64,000 nt of DNA from Acorus gramineus (taxonomy: Eukaryota > Streptophyta > Magnoliopsida > Acorales > Acoraceae), in contig JAUJYN010000013.1 in assembly GCA_030737835.1 (NCBI GenBank), positions 4,267,354 to 4,331,353 of the forward strand, given 5' to 3'. Positions 23,400-35,312 of this stretch are shown in pieces; position 1 is the first letter of the stretch; each line of letters begins with the position of its first letter. Under the pieces are notes generated by a model that ran no database searches, was not told where the DNA came from, and saw nothing but the letters and a program-made list of their open reading frames with translations. The position numbers and the translations under genes were made by a program.

Positions 23400-24230
23400 T
23401 TTTTTTTTTGGAATCCTTCATCGCCGTCGTGGTCGTCGCTGTCAACGTCGCCATCATCCGTCGTCGTCGCCGCGTTGTAGTGACCCTGCCGCTGCGTGCA
23501 CCGCCCCTACAACTGCTCGCGCCGCCCCTGCCGCTGACACGTGCCACCCTGCCGCTGCTCACGTAGCCCTGCCCTACCGCGCCCAGCCCTGCCCTACCGC
23601 GCGACTTGCAGCCCTATCCTGCCGCTCGCCCTGCCTTGCTGCGCCCAGCAGCCCTTCCCTATCACGCGCCCAGCAGCCTTGCCCTGCTACACCGAGCAGC
23701 CCTGCCCTGCCGCGCCCTGCTTTGTCGCGCGCCAGCTCTGTCGCACGCCGCGCCCTGCTTTGCCGCGCGCCAGCTTTGTCGCATGCCGCGCCCTGCCCTG
23801 CCCTGCCGACCCTGCTTGGATTTCCCGGGATCTGCCGCGTCCGGGCATTGCTCCGCTGATTCTGCCCGGATCTCCTGGGATCTGCTGGGACAGCTCGTGC
23901 CAGCCTCTCCGTCTTGAGCGTCTTGGATCGTCTCGCGTGCTCGACCCATAGTCCTTTTGCGCACGACTCGAGCGGCTCAGCACTAGTCCGCACACCCCTC
24001 TGCGCCTGGCCCAGCATCCATCCGCGCCTGGCCCAGTACCTCTCCGCGCCCTGGTCCGCACGTCTAACCAAGACCCGACCCGATCCAGCCCAGCACCTGA
24101 CCCGGGTCCGTCCTCAGGTCATCTCCGACCGCCCTCTGAATACTTCGGCCGCCCTGTGCCGCCACCGGCGCCTCCTCGAGACTTTGAAACACTGAATCGG
24201 TCATAACTTTCTATTCAGAAGTCCGATTAA
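23400..24230 (+). other. GC-rich, repetitive leader of Copia E in place of gag
   Basis: It consists of degenerate repeats of GCCCTGCCCTACCGCGC and CGTCGTCGTC type. Long ORFs occur on both strands here (Pro/Ala/Arg-rich) because stop codons are rare in such sequence. They show no capsid or zinc-knuckle motif and are not treated as genes. Confidence 0.6.
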
Positions 24231-24500
24231 GGTGATTCATGAGTCCATTTTTCTTGATTTTACGTCCTCGTTTGGTTTTGATCTTCATCTGAGTTGTTCT
24301 ACACAATGTCAGAAATCGACAACAACCCAACTCTTCTGCCACTGGCTTCAAAGGTGTCTCGTCAGTCTACTTCGTCATTTATCTATGAGGGCATCCTGGG
24401 GGCTGCTTCTGCTACGAAAAGACGATGACCTTCTAAGAAGCGTTATCAACCGAAAGGCCGAGGACATCATCTTCCTCCTGTTGCCGCTACGACTGCTACT

Positions 24501-26128
24501 TTGATTGCCTCCATTCAGCCACACTCAGATAAGCTTGTCCAGATCAGTCAGTGCCTCGACCATCTGATTCTACAGCAGTCTCTCTCTGGTTCTTCTTCTC
24601 CCTTTGCCTTGTCTTCTACTACGGGTACTCCTGCTTATTGGATATTTGATTCGGGTGCCTCACATCACATGACGCCTGATAGTTCTGTCCTCATTGCATG
24701 CTCACCTGCACCCTCACACCTACCTTCGATTCATACTGCTAATGGCTCTCCTTTAGTCATCACGCAGTGTGGATCGATCACCACCACATCTCATCCCACT
24801 GGCCGCCTTTCATTACCCTTTGTTTTGCATGCTCCTGACCTTTGCATGAATCTTGTGTCTATTAGTCGATTGTGTGATTCTGGATTCACCGTTACCTTTA
24901 CCTCTTCTGGGTGTTTTGTGTAGGATCCACGTTCAGGGTAGAGGATTGGTGTTGGTCGTCAGATTGGCGGACTATATTATGTGGAGTATCTCCATCTTCC
25001 TGTACCCGATCCTTCAGTTTTCTATGGCACTGTCACCTCTGATACTGATTTGTGGCATAAAAGGTTAGGTCATGTTTCTGAGTCTCGACTTAAAGACCTT
25101 ATTCAGTCTGGTGATTTAGGTCGTGTTTCATTTTCTCCTCTTTCTGTTTGTGAGGGCTGTAAATTGGCCAAACCTGTTGCTACTCCATTCCATTCTAGTA
25201 GTCATCAGTGCTCTAGTCCATTTGATCTTGTTTATTTTGATATATGGGGTCCTTCTCATATCACGTCAAAGAGTGGTTTTTTGTATTATATCAGTTTTAT
25301 TGATGACTATTCTCGCTTTACCTGGATTTATTTATTGCGTCATCGATCTGAGGTCCCAAAGATATATGAGGTCTTTACCACTATGATTCACACCTAGTTT
25401 CAGACTCGTATCAAAACCTTTAGGTCTGATTGTGCTCGAGAATATACTTCTTCCACGATGCGTTCTCTTCTTCAATCTCATGGCACTCTCTTCCAGCAAT
25501 CCTGCCCTTATACTCATGAGCAGAATGGTGTTGCTGAAAGAAAACATCGCCATATTCTTGAGATTGCTCATTCCCTCTTACTTTCTTCCTCCATCCCCAG
25601 CACATTCTGGGTTGAGACTGCTCTTCTATCTGTTCATCTTATCAATATCACTCCCTCTTCTGTCCTCTCTGGTATGACTCCTCATGAGCGCCTTTACTCC
25701 TCCAAACCTGATTATAGCAGACTTCGCACTTTTGGATGTACTTGTTTCGTGCTTCTCCCTCCTCATCAACGCACCAAGTTGACCGCTCGGTCAGTCAAGT
25801 GTGTGTTCTTGGGGATTAGTTTCGAACACAAGGGATATCGCTGCTACGATCCTGTTGGAGATCGTTTTTGGCTCGCTCGTCATGTGTCATTTGTCGAGGA
25901 TGTTCCCTATTTTTCATCTACACCTATTGCCTCCTCTCCTCCAGTGCCTTCTCCTGTTCAGGCCTCTCCTATTGAGTCTCTACCTCTTCTTGGGTCGTCT
26001 ATTGTTCTTGAGACCGCTCGTAGTTCTGCTCTCTCTGAGCCTCCTCTTGGCACTCCTACTGCTGACTTCCCTGGTTCTTCGTCTCCTCTTAACACCCCTA
26101 CAGCCAACTCACTCCCATGGTCCTCCTA
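24501..26128 (+). pseudogene. Copia E protease and integrase
   Basis: The protease motif is IFDSGASHHMT, with LHAPDLCMNLVSISRLCDSGF following. Next come the GAG-pre-integrase block (LWHKRLGHVSESRL) and the zinc-domain Cys (VCEGCKLAKP). The core has FDIWGPSH, FIDDYSRFTWIYLL and QQSCPYTHEQNGVAERKH. The C-terminal part has YSRLRTFGCTCFVLL and CVFLG. A TAG at 24921-24923 ends the protease frame, another TAG follows FTTMIHT near 25397, and reading continues in other frames. Solo LTR F cuts the linker before RT. Confidence 0.88.
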
Positions 26129-26689
26129 TGTCACGCCCCGGGCGTCCCCGAGACGCGGCAAGTGTATATAAAATATCAGAATCTACACAGGAGGTCAATA
26201 ATATATATCACACATAAACAACCAGAATGACACACAGACAACAAGGAGGCTGACATGATATATACACCAAATGCGGATAACTAAAGACTGAATCTGTAAT
26301 CAAAACACACTACAGACTCCATACATAATCACATGTCCTGTGAGAGCCAATATACATACAAAGACATCCAAATACAACAAACGCGTGCCCAAGCACGGAA
26401 AATGATACATACAAACACAAGGGATGCTGATAGCCTCTGCAACTCGCGGGACGTGGCGCTACTCCGCTACTGATGAAGTCCCTCGGGGAGCTCCTCCTCC
26501 GGATCCGACTCAGATGACACTGAAGAGAAAATATTATGCGAGGGGTGAGCCACACGCTCAGTGAACGGCACAACCCATGCATCACAGACAATATTGACTT
26601 CAACCAGATAAACCTTATCATCCACAATCTCATCACCAAAGCCACAACAATGATAGCAACAATTCAAAGCCGGGGGTTGCTCAAACGCC

Positions 26690-27000
26690 AACCCACCACA
26701 CCCTCACCCTCACCCTTCAATGGGCGACAAAGGATATTGGGACTGGCTACACATAACCAGCGGGTCGCTTCCGCCAACCCGCTACACCCTCACCCTCACC
26801 CTTCAATGGGTGACCAAGGATATTGGGACTAACTACACCAAAACCAACGGGTCGCTTCCGCCAACCCGCCACACCCTCACCCTCACCCTTCAATGGGTGA
26901 CATAGGATTTTGGGACTTACAATCCAGTGGGTCGTCACATCGCCGGCCCACCATACCCTCACCCTCACCCTCAATGGGTGACCTAGGCTCTTGGGACTGA
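26690..27000. repeat. tandem repeat of about 80-88 bp in solo LTR F
   Basis: CACCCTCACCCTCACCCTTC followed by AATGGGTGAC and GATATTGGGACT recurs four times (near 26700, 26783, 26871, 26954). The fourth copy is more diverged. Confidence 0.8.
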
Positions 27001-27899
27001 CTAGGCTGTTGGTCACCCTTGGTCCACCGATAGTCTCTCCTCCACACCGTAGCTTACCTGGTCTACTCCCACATTCAGCACAGTCCGAGTCCAAGATCAG
27101 GAGGTGCCTACTGATGGGAGCCCTCTGTCAGGATAGCCTGTCTAACGCTGAGGAGTCTCTACACGGATCCAACGAAGGGAACAGAACAGCCTATCCATCG
27201 CAAATGATCCACTCGGATCCGCAGACAACACATCATAACCACACTAATGTTCTGAATTCCTCAGAACCCACCAGGGCGCATAACTACGATGCGGGGAACA
27301 TGCATAAGGTTATAACAGGGTGGAATATCGTTGGGGAAAGAAACTCGGGAGGGCAGCGTGAGTTCCCGTTATAGGACACCCCGACAACCAAACAAGGAAC
27401 ACGGTGTACCCTAACCCGGGTCTCACCGCTGTCCTCGCAAGGCCCCTCCCCTATAATATTCACTATAACATGCAATTTAACAAGTACTAGCATTTAATTT
27501 AATAAATAAACTAGTAGGGCACATGCATCGGTCGGGCTTCCTAACATGGAACCAGGGGACATGCTGCATGGCTCATACACATTTCCTAAGGGTGCAAGTC
27601 CCTAACATGCAAAGTCTAGGGTAACATGCATTCTACAATTAAATCATGCTCGCATGATATACATATTACACATGGTCAATATTTATCCATGGTGCCCCAG
27701 GAGAGGTCGGTATACGCCCAAGTGCGTATAACACCTCTCTACTGGGTTGGATTGTCCCACTCACCAGAGATCGGGGTCGTCGCGCGACCGTCCGTCTAGA
27801 TCTGCAAGACAGACATTCAATATAGTGAGAACAATACATAAATACTCCAAAATACCCAAGAATACATTAAAATACTCTAAAAATACCCAACACTCGGAC

Positions 27900-28970
27900 A
27901 AGCGTACATACGGCCCGTACGCACGCGTATCCGAGCATCCCGACTCACTCCCGAGCCCACCGGGCAACCGCACGCACGGCCACCCGCCTCGGGCGCACCG
28001 CCGAGCCCCGGCCCGCGCGCCAAGGCGCACTGTCGAGCCCAGCCCGCACCGCCTGCCGAGCCTCTGCCCGCAAGCCCGGACACACCGGCGCACTGCCGCG
28101 CGCCCGCCCGCGCGCCCCGACGCAATGCCGCACGCACGCACGCGCTCGCGCGCGCCCGCGCGCACCGCGCGTCCAGCCCAGCGCGCCCCTGCACGCACTG
28201 CACGCACGCCCCAGCACCGCGCGCACTGGTTCCCAGTTCTGCGCGCACTGGTCCCCAGCACCGCGCCCAGGCGCATGCCCAGGCGCCCTGCCCAGCACCC
28301 AGGCACAGTGCCCAGGTGCCCTGCCCGCGCGCGCACGCCCACGCGCACGCCCGTGCGCGCCCGCGCGCACCCGCGCGCACTCCCGCGCACACCCCCGCTC
28401 ACGCCAGCACCCGCGCGCACGCAACCGCGCGCGACTGCGCGCCCAACTGCGCCCGCCAGCGCCTCAGCCCTGCTCGCCTGCGCGCCCAGCCAGCTCGCCC
28501 GGCCTGCCAGCGCGCACAGCCCAGCAGCCTGCTCCGCGCACCTCCTCCTGCACCCCCCCCCCCCGAGCGCACGCCCGCGCGCGCACCCGCGCGCACGCCC
28601 TCGCGCGCCCGGCACCCTGGTGCACCTGCTCCCTGCCTACCCGAGCTAGCCCTGCAGCCTGCCCAGCGCGCACGCCCAGACCTGCTGGCCCCCAGCGCCA
28701 GCCGAGCGCCCGCACGCCCAGCCCTGCTGGCCCCCAGCACAGCCCGAGCGCACGCACGCGCGCGCGCATCCGCGCCAGCCACTGCGCCTGCACCCCCTGC
28801 GCTGCTGCCCTGCCCGAGGCAGCAGCCCTGCCAGCCCGAGCTGCAACCCTGCCCGCCCGAGCTCCTCTACCACCCACCTCCGCGGCCTCCGACCGCCTCC
28901 CACAGCCCTCCGACGGCCACCCACCGCCGCCAACCGCCTCCCAACCCCAAATCAACCCTCCTAGCATACA
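27900..28970. other. extremely GC-rich low-complexity core of solo LTR F
   Basis: About 1 kb dominated by CGCGCCCGCGCG, GCCCAGC and GCACGC runs, in strong contrast to the AT-rich surroundings and dense in CpG. ORFs up to 300 codons overlap on both strands with Pro/Ala/Arg or Gly/Ala/Arg content, so none is supported as coding. Confidence 0.75.
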
Positions 28971-29593
28971 TCTAAACAAGAAAAGAGGGGAAATAGGGCT
29001 TACCAAGGGGAGGGAGCGAAGTCCGGACGCTCTCCGCGCGCCGAAACCTTTCTCAAAGGTCCTCTTACGCCCCGATCTATCACGGCCCTCAAAATGGCTC
29101 GAAACAGAGGAGAGAGAGGGGAGGTCGGAGAGGCTAAGATCGCCGGAATCGGGATTTGAAGACACCGGAGCGTAGATCGGGACCCGATCTACACTTCCCG
29201 TGCTTTAGGTTTTAAGTTTTGAGGGCTCTAGGGGGCTCAAATTGAAGAAAAACGGAGGAGAGGAGAGAGGGGGCTCAAGGTAGGAGATGATGAATAGTGA
29301 CATCTGATTTTTAGCTTTCACTTATATATCAAGTCACTTAAAATACCCGGATACGCCCCGGAACTGCGAAATTTTGGAAACGTTACCGGAATTCAACAAA
29401 ATTTTCGTGAGAGGCCTAAAATGGCACCAGGACACCAAATATGCAGTTAGATTTTCAATCGGAGTCCTCTAGCTCAGGACGATAGCTAACAGTCCAAAAA
29501 TAAGCGGTTCCGATCGAAAAATAAAAAAAAACCAAAAACTGCCAGAACGCTCTAACGGTTACCAGCAGGCTAAAAAGTGACACATATATAACA

Positions 29594-31320
29594 TCCTAGT
29601 TCTCCTCCTATCGTGTCTCCTTTTACTCCTCCCGCAGATGACTCCGCTAATATTTCGTCTTCCACGACTGACGCACCTCCCTCTGATGTGGATCCTCGTC
29701 CCTCGACTCACTACCCTCAACGTGAGCGTCATCCACCTACCCGCTTCAATTTTGACTTTGGACCACCTAACCGATTTGGCTTTGAATCCATGAGTACCTA
29801 TTCTCCACAGTTTCAGGCCTATCTCACCGCTATACATGCCTATTGTGAGCCCCGATCCTATCGAGAGACAGTCGAGTACACTGAGTGGCAACAGGCCATG
29901 GCTGAGGAGTTTCAGACGTTTGAGCAGACACAGACCTGGGATGTTGTTCCTCTTCCGGATGGTGTTACACCTATCAGCTGCAAATGGATCTTCAAGATAA
30001 AGCATCGCCCTGATGGATCCATTGAACGACATAAGGCTCGTCTTGTTGCCAGATGTTTCACACAGGAGTATGGTATTGACTATGAAGAGACCTTCGCTTC
30101 CGTTGCTCAGATGACTACTGTTCACACCCTTCTTGCTGCTGTTGTTATTCGTCGCTGGCCTCTCTTTCAGATGGACGTGAAGAATGATTTTCTTCACGGT
30201 GATTTATCTGAGGTTGTTTATATGCAGCCACCTCCAGGTCTCAGCACTCCTCCTCAGCATGTCTGTCATCTTCGGCAGGCTATATATGGTCTCAAACAGG
30301 CTACTCGTGCCTGGTTTGAGCGTTTTTCGCAGTGTCATTATGGCAGTTGGTTTTGTTGAGAGCTTTCAGGACCACTCTATGTTTGTGCGATCCTCATCGC
30401 AGGGCCGGGTTATCCTTCTTCTATATGTTGACGACATGATTATCACTGGCGATGACTCCGCCGGTATTACTCTGGTCAAGAATCACCTCAGTCGACAGTT
30501 TCAGATGAAAGATCTCGGCACTCTTCGCTACTTCCTTGATCTCAATATTGCATAGAGTGATCGTGGGATCTGCTATCTCAACAGAAATATACGGCTGACA
30601 TTCTCGAGCGCGCTGCCCTCTCAGACACTCGCATTGCAGATACTCTTCTTGAGCTTCATGTGAAGCTCCGTTCTACAGATGGTGAGCCCCTTCCAGACCC
30701 AACTCGATACAGACAGATTGTTGGTCAGCTTGTATATCTCTGCATCACTAGACCTGACATTGCTCATGCCGTCAGTATTGTTAGTCAGTTTGTCTCGGCT
30801 CCTCGATCAGTGCATTATGGTGCTCTTATGCGTATTCTCATATATTTGCACGGTACTATCACTAGATCAATCTATCTGTCATCCTCTTCGAATCTAGTTT
30901 CAGAGCTTACACTGATGCTGATTGGGCTGGAGATCCAACCACTAGACGCTTCACCACTGGGTTCTGTATATTTCTTGGAGATTCCATCATCTCTTGGCGC
31001 AGTAAGAAACATGAGGTTGTTTCTCTTTCCAGCACCGAGGCTGAGTATCTAGCCATGCCCATTACCACCAAGGAGATTGTTCATCTTAGACGTCTCTTGG
31101 TGGATCTAAGAGTTACTATGACTGGTCCTACTCCTCTTTATTGTGATAACCGGTCTGCGATTCAGATTGTCAGCAATCCGGTCTTTCATGAGAGGACCAA
31201 ACACATTGAGATTGATTGTCACTTCGTCCGTCAGCATTTTCTTGCAAAGACATTATCACTTCCACATATTTCCTCTGCTGAGCAGCTTGCTGATTTCTTC
31301 ACAAAGACACATCTAGTTCC
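29594..31320 (+). pseudogene. Copia E reverse transcriptase and RNase H
   Basis: Motifs on the plus strand: WQQAMAEEFQTFEQTQTWD, SCKWIFKIK, HKARLVARCFTQEYGIDYEE, FQMDVKNDFLHGDLSEVVYM, AIYGLKQATRAWFERF, then in another frame LLLYVDDMIITGDD and LGTLRYFLDL. RNase H pieces follow ([28 protein letters not shown] in a shifted frame, LYCDNRSAIQIVSNPVFHERTKHIEIDCHF, QLADFFTK). There is a frameshift near 30355, a TAG near 30553 and further shifts near 30900 and 31050. It ends just before the polypurine tract. Confidence 0.9.
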
Positions 31321-31381
31321 TTGATTTTTGTTTCTCATTCGCAAACTCACTTTATATGATCCACCGTGAGTTTGAGGGAGC

Positions 31382-31517
31382 TGTTAGATTAGATGTGTTA
31401 TGTCTTACATACGTTGTGTATTACACACGTGTGACTCCTATGTACTTGTATATATAAAGGGTTTAAACTATAAGAGGAATACAAGGATTCCATTATTCCA
31501 TTATCTGATTGTAACAT
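31382..31517 (+). repeat. 3' LTR of Copia E
   Basis: 136 bp and very similar to the 5' LTR, with a few indels (GATTAGATG against GATTATATG and others). It is followed by GATAC, the target duplication. Confidence 0.88.
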
Positions 31518-31615
31518 GATACCATTAAAATATATACAGAATCAACTCAAAGACCTCATTTTCATAGTCAGTCATTAAAATTTAAAAACACACACAAAAA
31601 AAAAAGAATGTGCAT

Positions 31616-32167
31616 TTATATTTCACACGCACATGTTTCCGGTACTCGGCCAGTCGTGACTGAGTTGAAGAATATCGTTAAGTACTGAGTATCAGAAAGA
31701 CTAGATCCAGAAATATCAACAGACATGTGACCATCTTCAAAGTAGAGTATCAATTCAAAGTCCAATTGGCCGAATATGAAAGGACCAGGGTTGAGACAGA
31801 ACTTGATACTGTGATTTCCAATAGTATGATCATCATCATCCCAGCAGTTCAATCTGTTCAGATCGTTTTCATGGGAAACATCTTCGTCGTCGCAGATGAT
31901 CTTGGCAGAGAATGGATCGACCTGCAAGCAAGAAATATGACCAAAGTGATCATAATCAATATGACTGTGGAAGAGATAGAAAACTTCAGATGCTTGAGTG
32001 ACATTCAGATCATCTATCCCAGTTGCTACACCACTATGTAGCGGGGGTTGGTTTTCATCATAATCACAGTGCGTGAATGGCATGCCAAGGTGAAGAGGAA
32101 CGTGAGAGAGGAAGAGGAGGAGTGAGGAGAAGAGGACGGGAGAGGAAGGGAAGGAGGAATCATCCAT
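31616..32167 (-). CDS. small predicted secreted protein, unit I copy (family not recognised)
   Basis: The likely start MDDSSFPSSP gives an N-terminal signal-peptide-like stretch (VLFSSLLLFLSHVPLHLG), then a Cys-containing acidic domain (THCDYDENQPP, SHIDYDHFGHISCLQVD, KIICDDEDVSHENDLNRLNC, SIKFCLNPGPF). The paralogue at 50330-50920 is nearly identical as far as LTIFFNS. After that a one-base difference puts them in different frames, so the exon probably ends near 31690 and continues elsewhere. It lies upstream, on the same strand, of the Lr10-like kinase exon of the same unit. It could be the ectodomain exon of that receptor, but it lacks the usual WAK-type CG motif, so this is inference. Confidence 0.5.
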   Translation of the reverse strand: MDDSSFPSSPVLFSSLLLFLSHVPLHLGMPFTHCDYDENQPPLHSGVATGIDDLNVTQASEVFYLFHSHIDYDHFGHISCLQVDPFSAKIICDDEDVSHENDLNRLNCWDDDDHTIGNHSIKFCLNPGPFIFGQLDFELILYFEDGHMSVDISGSSLSDTQYLTIFFNSVTTGRVPETCACEI

Positions 32168-32472
32168 GGGTAACAAAAGGAACTGTTAGTGGTAGCTAGG
32201 CAGGGGAGGAGACCATGGGGGGGGGGGGGGGGACAACCATGAAGAAGTATCTGATTTTTAAAGTTGTTGGGATTTTCTTTGCCTTGCTTGACTTGGCCAA
32301 TTGACTTGGATGAGGGAATTGAAGAGTCATCAGTCAAGTCTTTGAACATGTTTTTAAAGGTTTCACACCTTCCTCCATCATTTTCAAGTTGGTTAAGAGG
32401 GAATCTTTTGGTTAACGTTGGGATAAAAATAGAGAAGGATTCTAATTTAATAATAATAAAAAAAATTATTTC
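32168..32472. other. 5' flank of the secreted-protein ORF and unit I/II junction
   Basis: It contains a G-run of about 16 bases at 32217-32232 (six G in the other copy). The unit boundary follows near 32370 (CATCATTTTCAAGTTGGTTAAG). No clear TATA box was identified. Copia B begins at 32478. Confidence 0.5.
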
Positions 32473-32477
32473 TTATT

Positions 32478-32779
32478 TGTTGTAAACTAAATAGAATATG
32501 ATATATAAGAGTATATAAACAAACCACACAAGCATATAGAGAAGAGAAGTAGAGAGAGATTCTTATTCACTTTGTTGGTTGTATACAAGAGAGAACCCCT
32601 CTATTTATAGGATGCATAGAGGAATCCCAAAGGTGGAGAGTTACAAGTCTATAGAGGTGAGGGGGAGATAGTGGGGCAATAATGGGAGTGTTATGGAATA
32701 GAAGAGTGGGGTTATGGAGTTGAAGAGTGGGGGAGGTTATGGATTAGAGAAGTGGTGGTTATCCACCATATTCACAACA
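32478..32779 (-). repeat. 3' LTR of Copia B
   Basis: 302 bp, TGTTGTAAAC...TTCACAACA. The polypurine tract follows on the inner side, as in A. Confidence 0.9.
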
Positions 32780-33029
32780 CTCCCCCTTGGATGACCACCA
32801 CGCTAAGAAAATTGCCTCATTAAAACCTTGCTTGGAAAACCCAATGGGAAAAAACCAAAGCGAAGGAAAAAGAGTACAATGTAACTTAATCGTATAATAG
32901 TGTATGCGTTTGACACTGCCTCATTAAAACCTTGCCAGGAAAACCCAATGGGACAAAACCTAGGCGAAGGAAAAAGAGTACAGTTCGCAAAATGTCATCA
33001 AAATTACTCCCCCTCATAAGTACAAGATT

Positions 33030-35312
33030 TCAAGAATTTTGGTCGCAAACTCGTCGCATCCCGATTTCATACACCAGCTTCTTGAATGTTGATGTCGACA
33101 AAGCTTTAGTAAACAAATCTGTCCTTTGACTGAATTTGTTGAACATCAATTTCATGTCTCTGCTGGAGCTCATGAGTGTAAAAGAATTTTGGAGAAATAT
33201 GCTTTGTTCTATCACCCTTGATATATCCCCCTTTGATTTGAGCAATGCATGCTGCATTGTCTTCATATATAGTTGTTGGAACATCTGTAATGAGAGATAG
33301 TCCGCATGCAGTACGAATATGATGAACCAAAGACCTTATCCACACGCATTCCCGGCTTGCTTCGTGGAGTGCAAGAATCTCAGAGTGGTTAGAAGACGTG
33401 GCGACCAAAGTCTGTTTCGTAGATCGCCAAGAGATTGCTGTGCCACCGCAAGTGAATACATAGCCTGTTTGTGAGCGAGCCTTGTGAGGATCTGAAAGAT
33501 ATCCTGAATCTGCATAACCCTTTAGTTGTGCACCATTATTGGAATCCTTTGCATAGAATAGACCCATGTCTGACGTTCCACGAAGATAACGAAAAATGTG
33601 CTTCACACCATTCCAATGCCTTCGAGTTGGTGCAGAGCTAAATCTGGCCAATAAATTAACTGAAAATGCAATGTCAGGTCTAGTGCATTGGGCCAAATAT
33701 AATAAGGCACCAATTGCACTAAGATATGGTACTTCAGGACCAAGAAGATTTTCAGTATCTTCTTTTGGACGAAAAGGGTCCTTCTTTGGGTCAAGTAACC
33801 TTACTACCATTGGAGTACTTAATGGATGACATTTGTCCATATTAAAACGCTTCAGGATTTTTTCAACATATGTTGTTTGATGAACAAGTATCCCATTTGA
33901 ACTTTGCTCAATTTGCAAGCCGAGACAATATCTTGTTTTTCCAAGATCTTTCATTTCAAACTCCTTTTTCAGATATTCGGAAGCCTTTTCGAGCTCTTCA
34001 GGAGTCCCAATTAGATATCATCAACATATACTGCAATAATGGTAAATCCGAGTTCCGTTTTCTTAATAAATATACAGGGGCATATTGGATCATTGACATA
34101 TCCTTCTTTTATTAAGTACTCACTAAGACGGTTATACCACATTCGTCCAGATTGCTTTAACCCATACAAGGATCGTCTTAGCTTGATTGAGTACATGTTT
34201 CGTGGTTTTGCTTCAGGCAATTTTAGTCCTTCAGGAACTTTCATATAAATGTCGGTATCTAATTTTCCATATAAATATGCAGTAACCACATCCATTAGCT
34301 GCATGTCAAGTCCTTCTGAGACTACAAGACTAATTAAATACCGAAATGTGATTGTGTCCATCACAGGAGAATATGTCTCTTCAAAATCTATCCCAGGTCT
34401 CTGCAGGAAACCCTGTGCCACAAGACGAGCTTTGTATCTAACAATCTCGTTTCTTTCATTTCGTTTTCTCGCAAACACCCATTTACATCCTACTGGTTTA
34501 ACACCTTCAGGGGTTAGGACTACTGGTCCAAATACTTGGTGTTTTGCAAGTGAATCCAATTCTGTTTGAATAGCAGCTTTCCATTGTGGCCAACAATTTT
34601 TTGTCTGCATTCATCCACTGAACGTGGTTCTAAATCATTATCTGAAATGATTTCTGTAGCTACTGCAAATGAGAATATATCATCAACAAGCACTTGCTTT
34701 CGATCCCACAATATTTGTGAATTTGCATAATTTATGGAAATTTCTTCATTTCCATGTACTTGTTCTTCATGCACGGGCGTCACTTCAGGGACGTCAGTCT
34801 CTTCAGGGACTTGTGTCACTTCAGGGACTTCTTCCTCTGTAGGAGTTATTATTGTGGGTCTTTCAAGTGTTTCATACTCTTCTAGAGAATTATTCTTCAT
34901 TGTTTTTCTCCTTCGGGGAGCTGAATCTTTTGAGCCTATAGGTCTTCCACGCTTCAGGCGTGTTTTTGTTGATTCATTAGCCGGCATATTAACATTAATT
35001 CGAGCTGGAGTATTAGCAGCTGGAATATGTGATTTCATCACTTTTGCTGCATCATTGAATGCATCTGGCAATTGATGCGCAATTCTTTGAAGATGGGTGA
35101 TTCTTTGCACTTCAGTTTCACATTGATTAGTGCGAGGATCAAGATGAGACAAAGATGGAGTTTTCCATGTAAGTTCACGTCGTTCTTCTGGCGACGGATT
35201 TTCTCCCCCTAACGACGGGAATATTGTCTCATCAAAATGACAATCCGCAAATCGAACGGTAAAAACATCCCTATCAATGGTTCAAGATATCTTATAATAG
35301 AAGGAGAATCTA
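33030..35312 (-). pseudogene. Copia B RT, RNase H and linker
   Basis: The minus strand has the same motifs as A: AVYVDDI, KMPDLG-type RT end (EMKDLGKTRYCLGLQIE), LMDVVTAYLYGKL, GYADSGYLSD, IYEDNAACIAQIKGGYIKGD. RT and the RNase H block are each open for long stretches. Breaks: a small deletion after the YVDDI motif (near 34012), a frame change near 34600 and a deletion near 33120 that removes residues close to the C-terminus. The VPEV/VPEE linker is present at 34734-34860. Confidence 0.9.

Larger units (their letters stand above)
26129..29593 (-). mobile_element. solo LTR F (3465 bp, probably Tekay/Del-type Ty3/gypsy)
   Basis: It starts TGTCACGCCCC and ends ATATATAACA, with a perfect 5-bp target duplication TCCTA (26124-26128 and 29594-29598) inside the Copia E linker. 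There is no internal region, PBS or pol, so one LTR is left after recombination. Read on the minus strand it begins TGTTATATATGTGTCAC and ends GGGGCGTGACA, which I recognise as the end of long LTRs of Tekay/Del chromoviruses. Inside are an 80-bp tandem repeat and a very GC-rich core. Many long ORFs on both strands in 27747-29165 are by-products of base composition. Confidence 0.8.
23234..31517 (+). mobile_element. Copia element E (short LTR, Ale/Retrofit-like), plus orientation
   Basis: LTRs lie at 23234-23360 and 31382-31517 (TGTTAGATT...TTGTAACAT). The target duplication is GATAC (23229-23233 and 31518-31522), and the empty site in unit II reads TTAGATACCATTAAAA. The primer-binding site TGATATCAGAGC (23360-23371) is one base off the iMet consensus. 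The polypurine tract GTTTGAGGGAGC ends at 31381. Internal pol is in plus orientation but frameshifted, and it is interrupted by solo LTR F (26129-29593). The lineage is inferred from the short LTR and RT sequence. Confidence 0.92.
3606..32370. repeat. tandem host unit I (about 9.6 kb before insertions)
   Basis: Starting at ATTTTCAAGTTGGTTAGAGG, this segment matches unit II (32370-51114) along its whole length once the transposons are removed, and matches the start of unit III (51115-53399). Order of shared landmarks: TIR element, MITE-like block, LRK10L1-like kinase remnant, Lr10-like kinase exon, spacer, small secreted-protein ORF, then the start of the next unit. Elements A, D, E and the foldback element interrupt it, each at a site that is uninterrupted in unit II. 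Unit I has lost about 2.7 kb present in unit II near 22883. Confidence 0.85.

Noticed and set aside
23344..24195. ORFs on both strands in the Copia E leader
   Set aside because: Low-complexity translation (Pro/Ala/Arg) without gag motifs; compositional by-product.
27747..28975. Long overlapping ORFs on both strands (up to 300 codons) in the GC-rich stretch
   Set aside because: They are Pro/Ala/Arg or Gly/Ala/Arg repeats produced by low stop density in GC-rich sequence, overlap one another on both strands, have no domain, and lie inside solo LTR F.
26129..29603. Segment F read as a Helitron (TC at the left, CTAG at the right)
   Set aside because: No 3' hairpin, and the left host base is not A. 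The TGT...ACA ends with a perfect TCCTA duplication explain it as a solo LTR.
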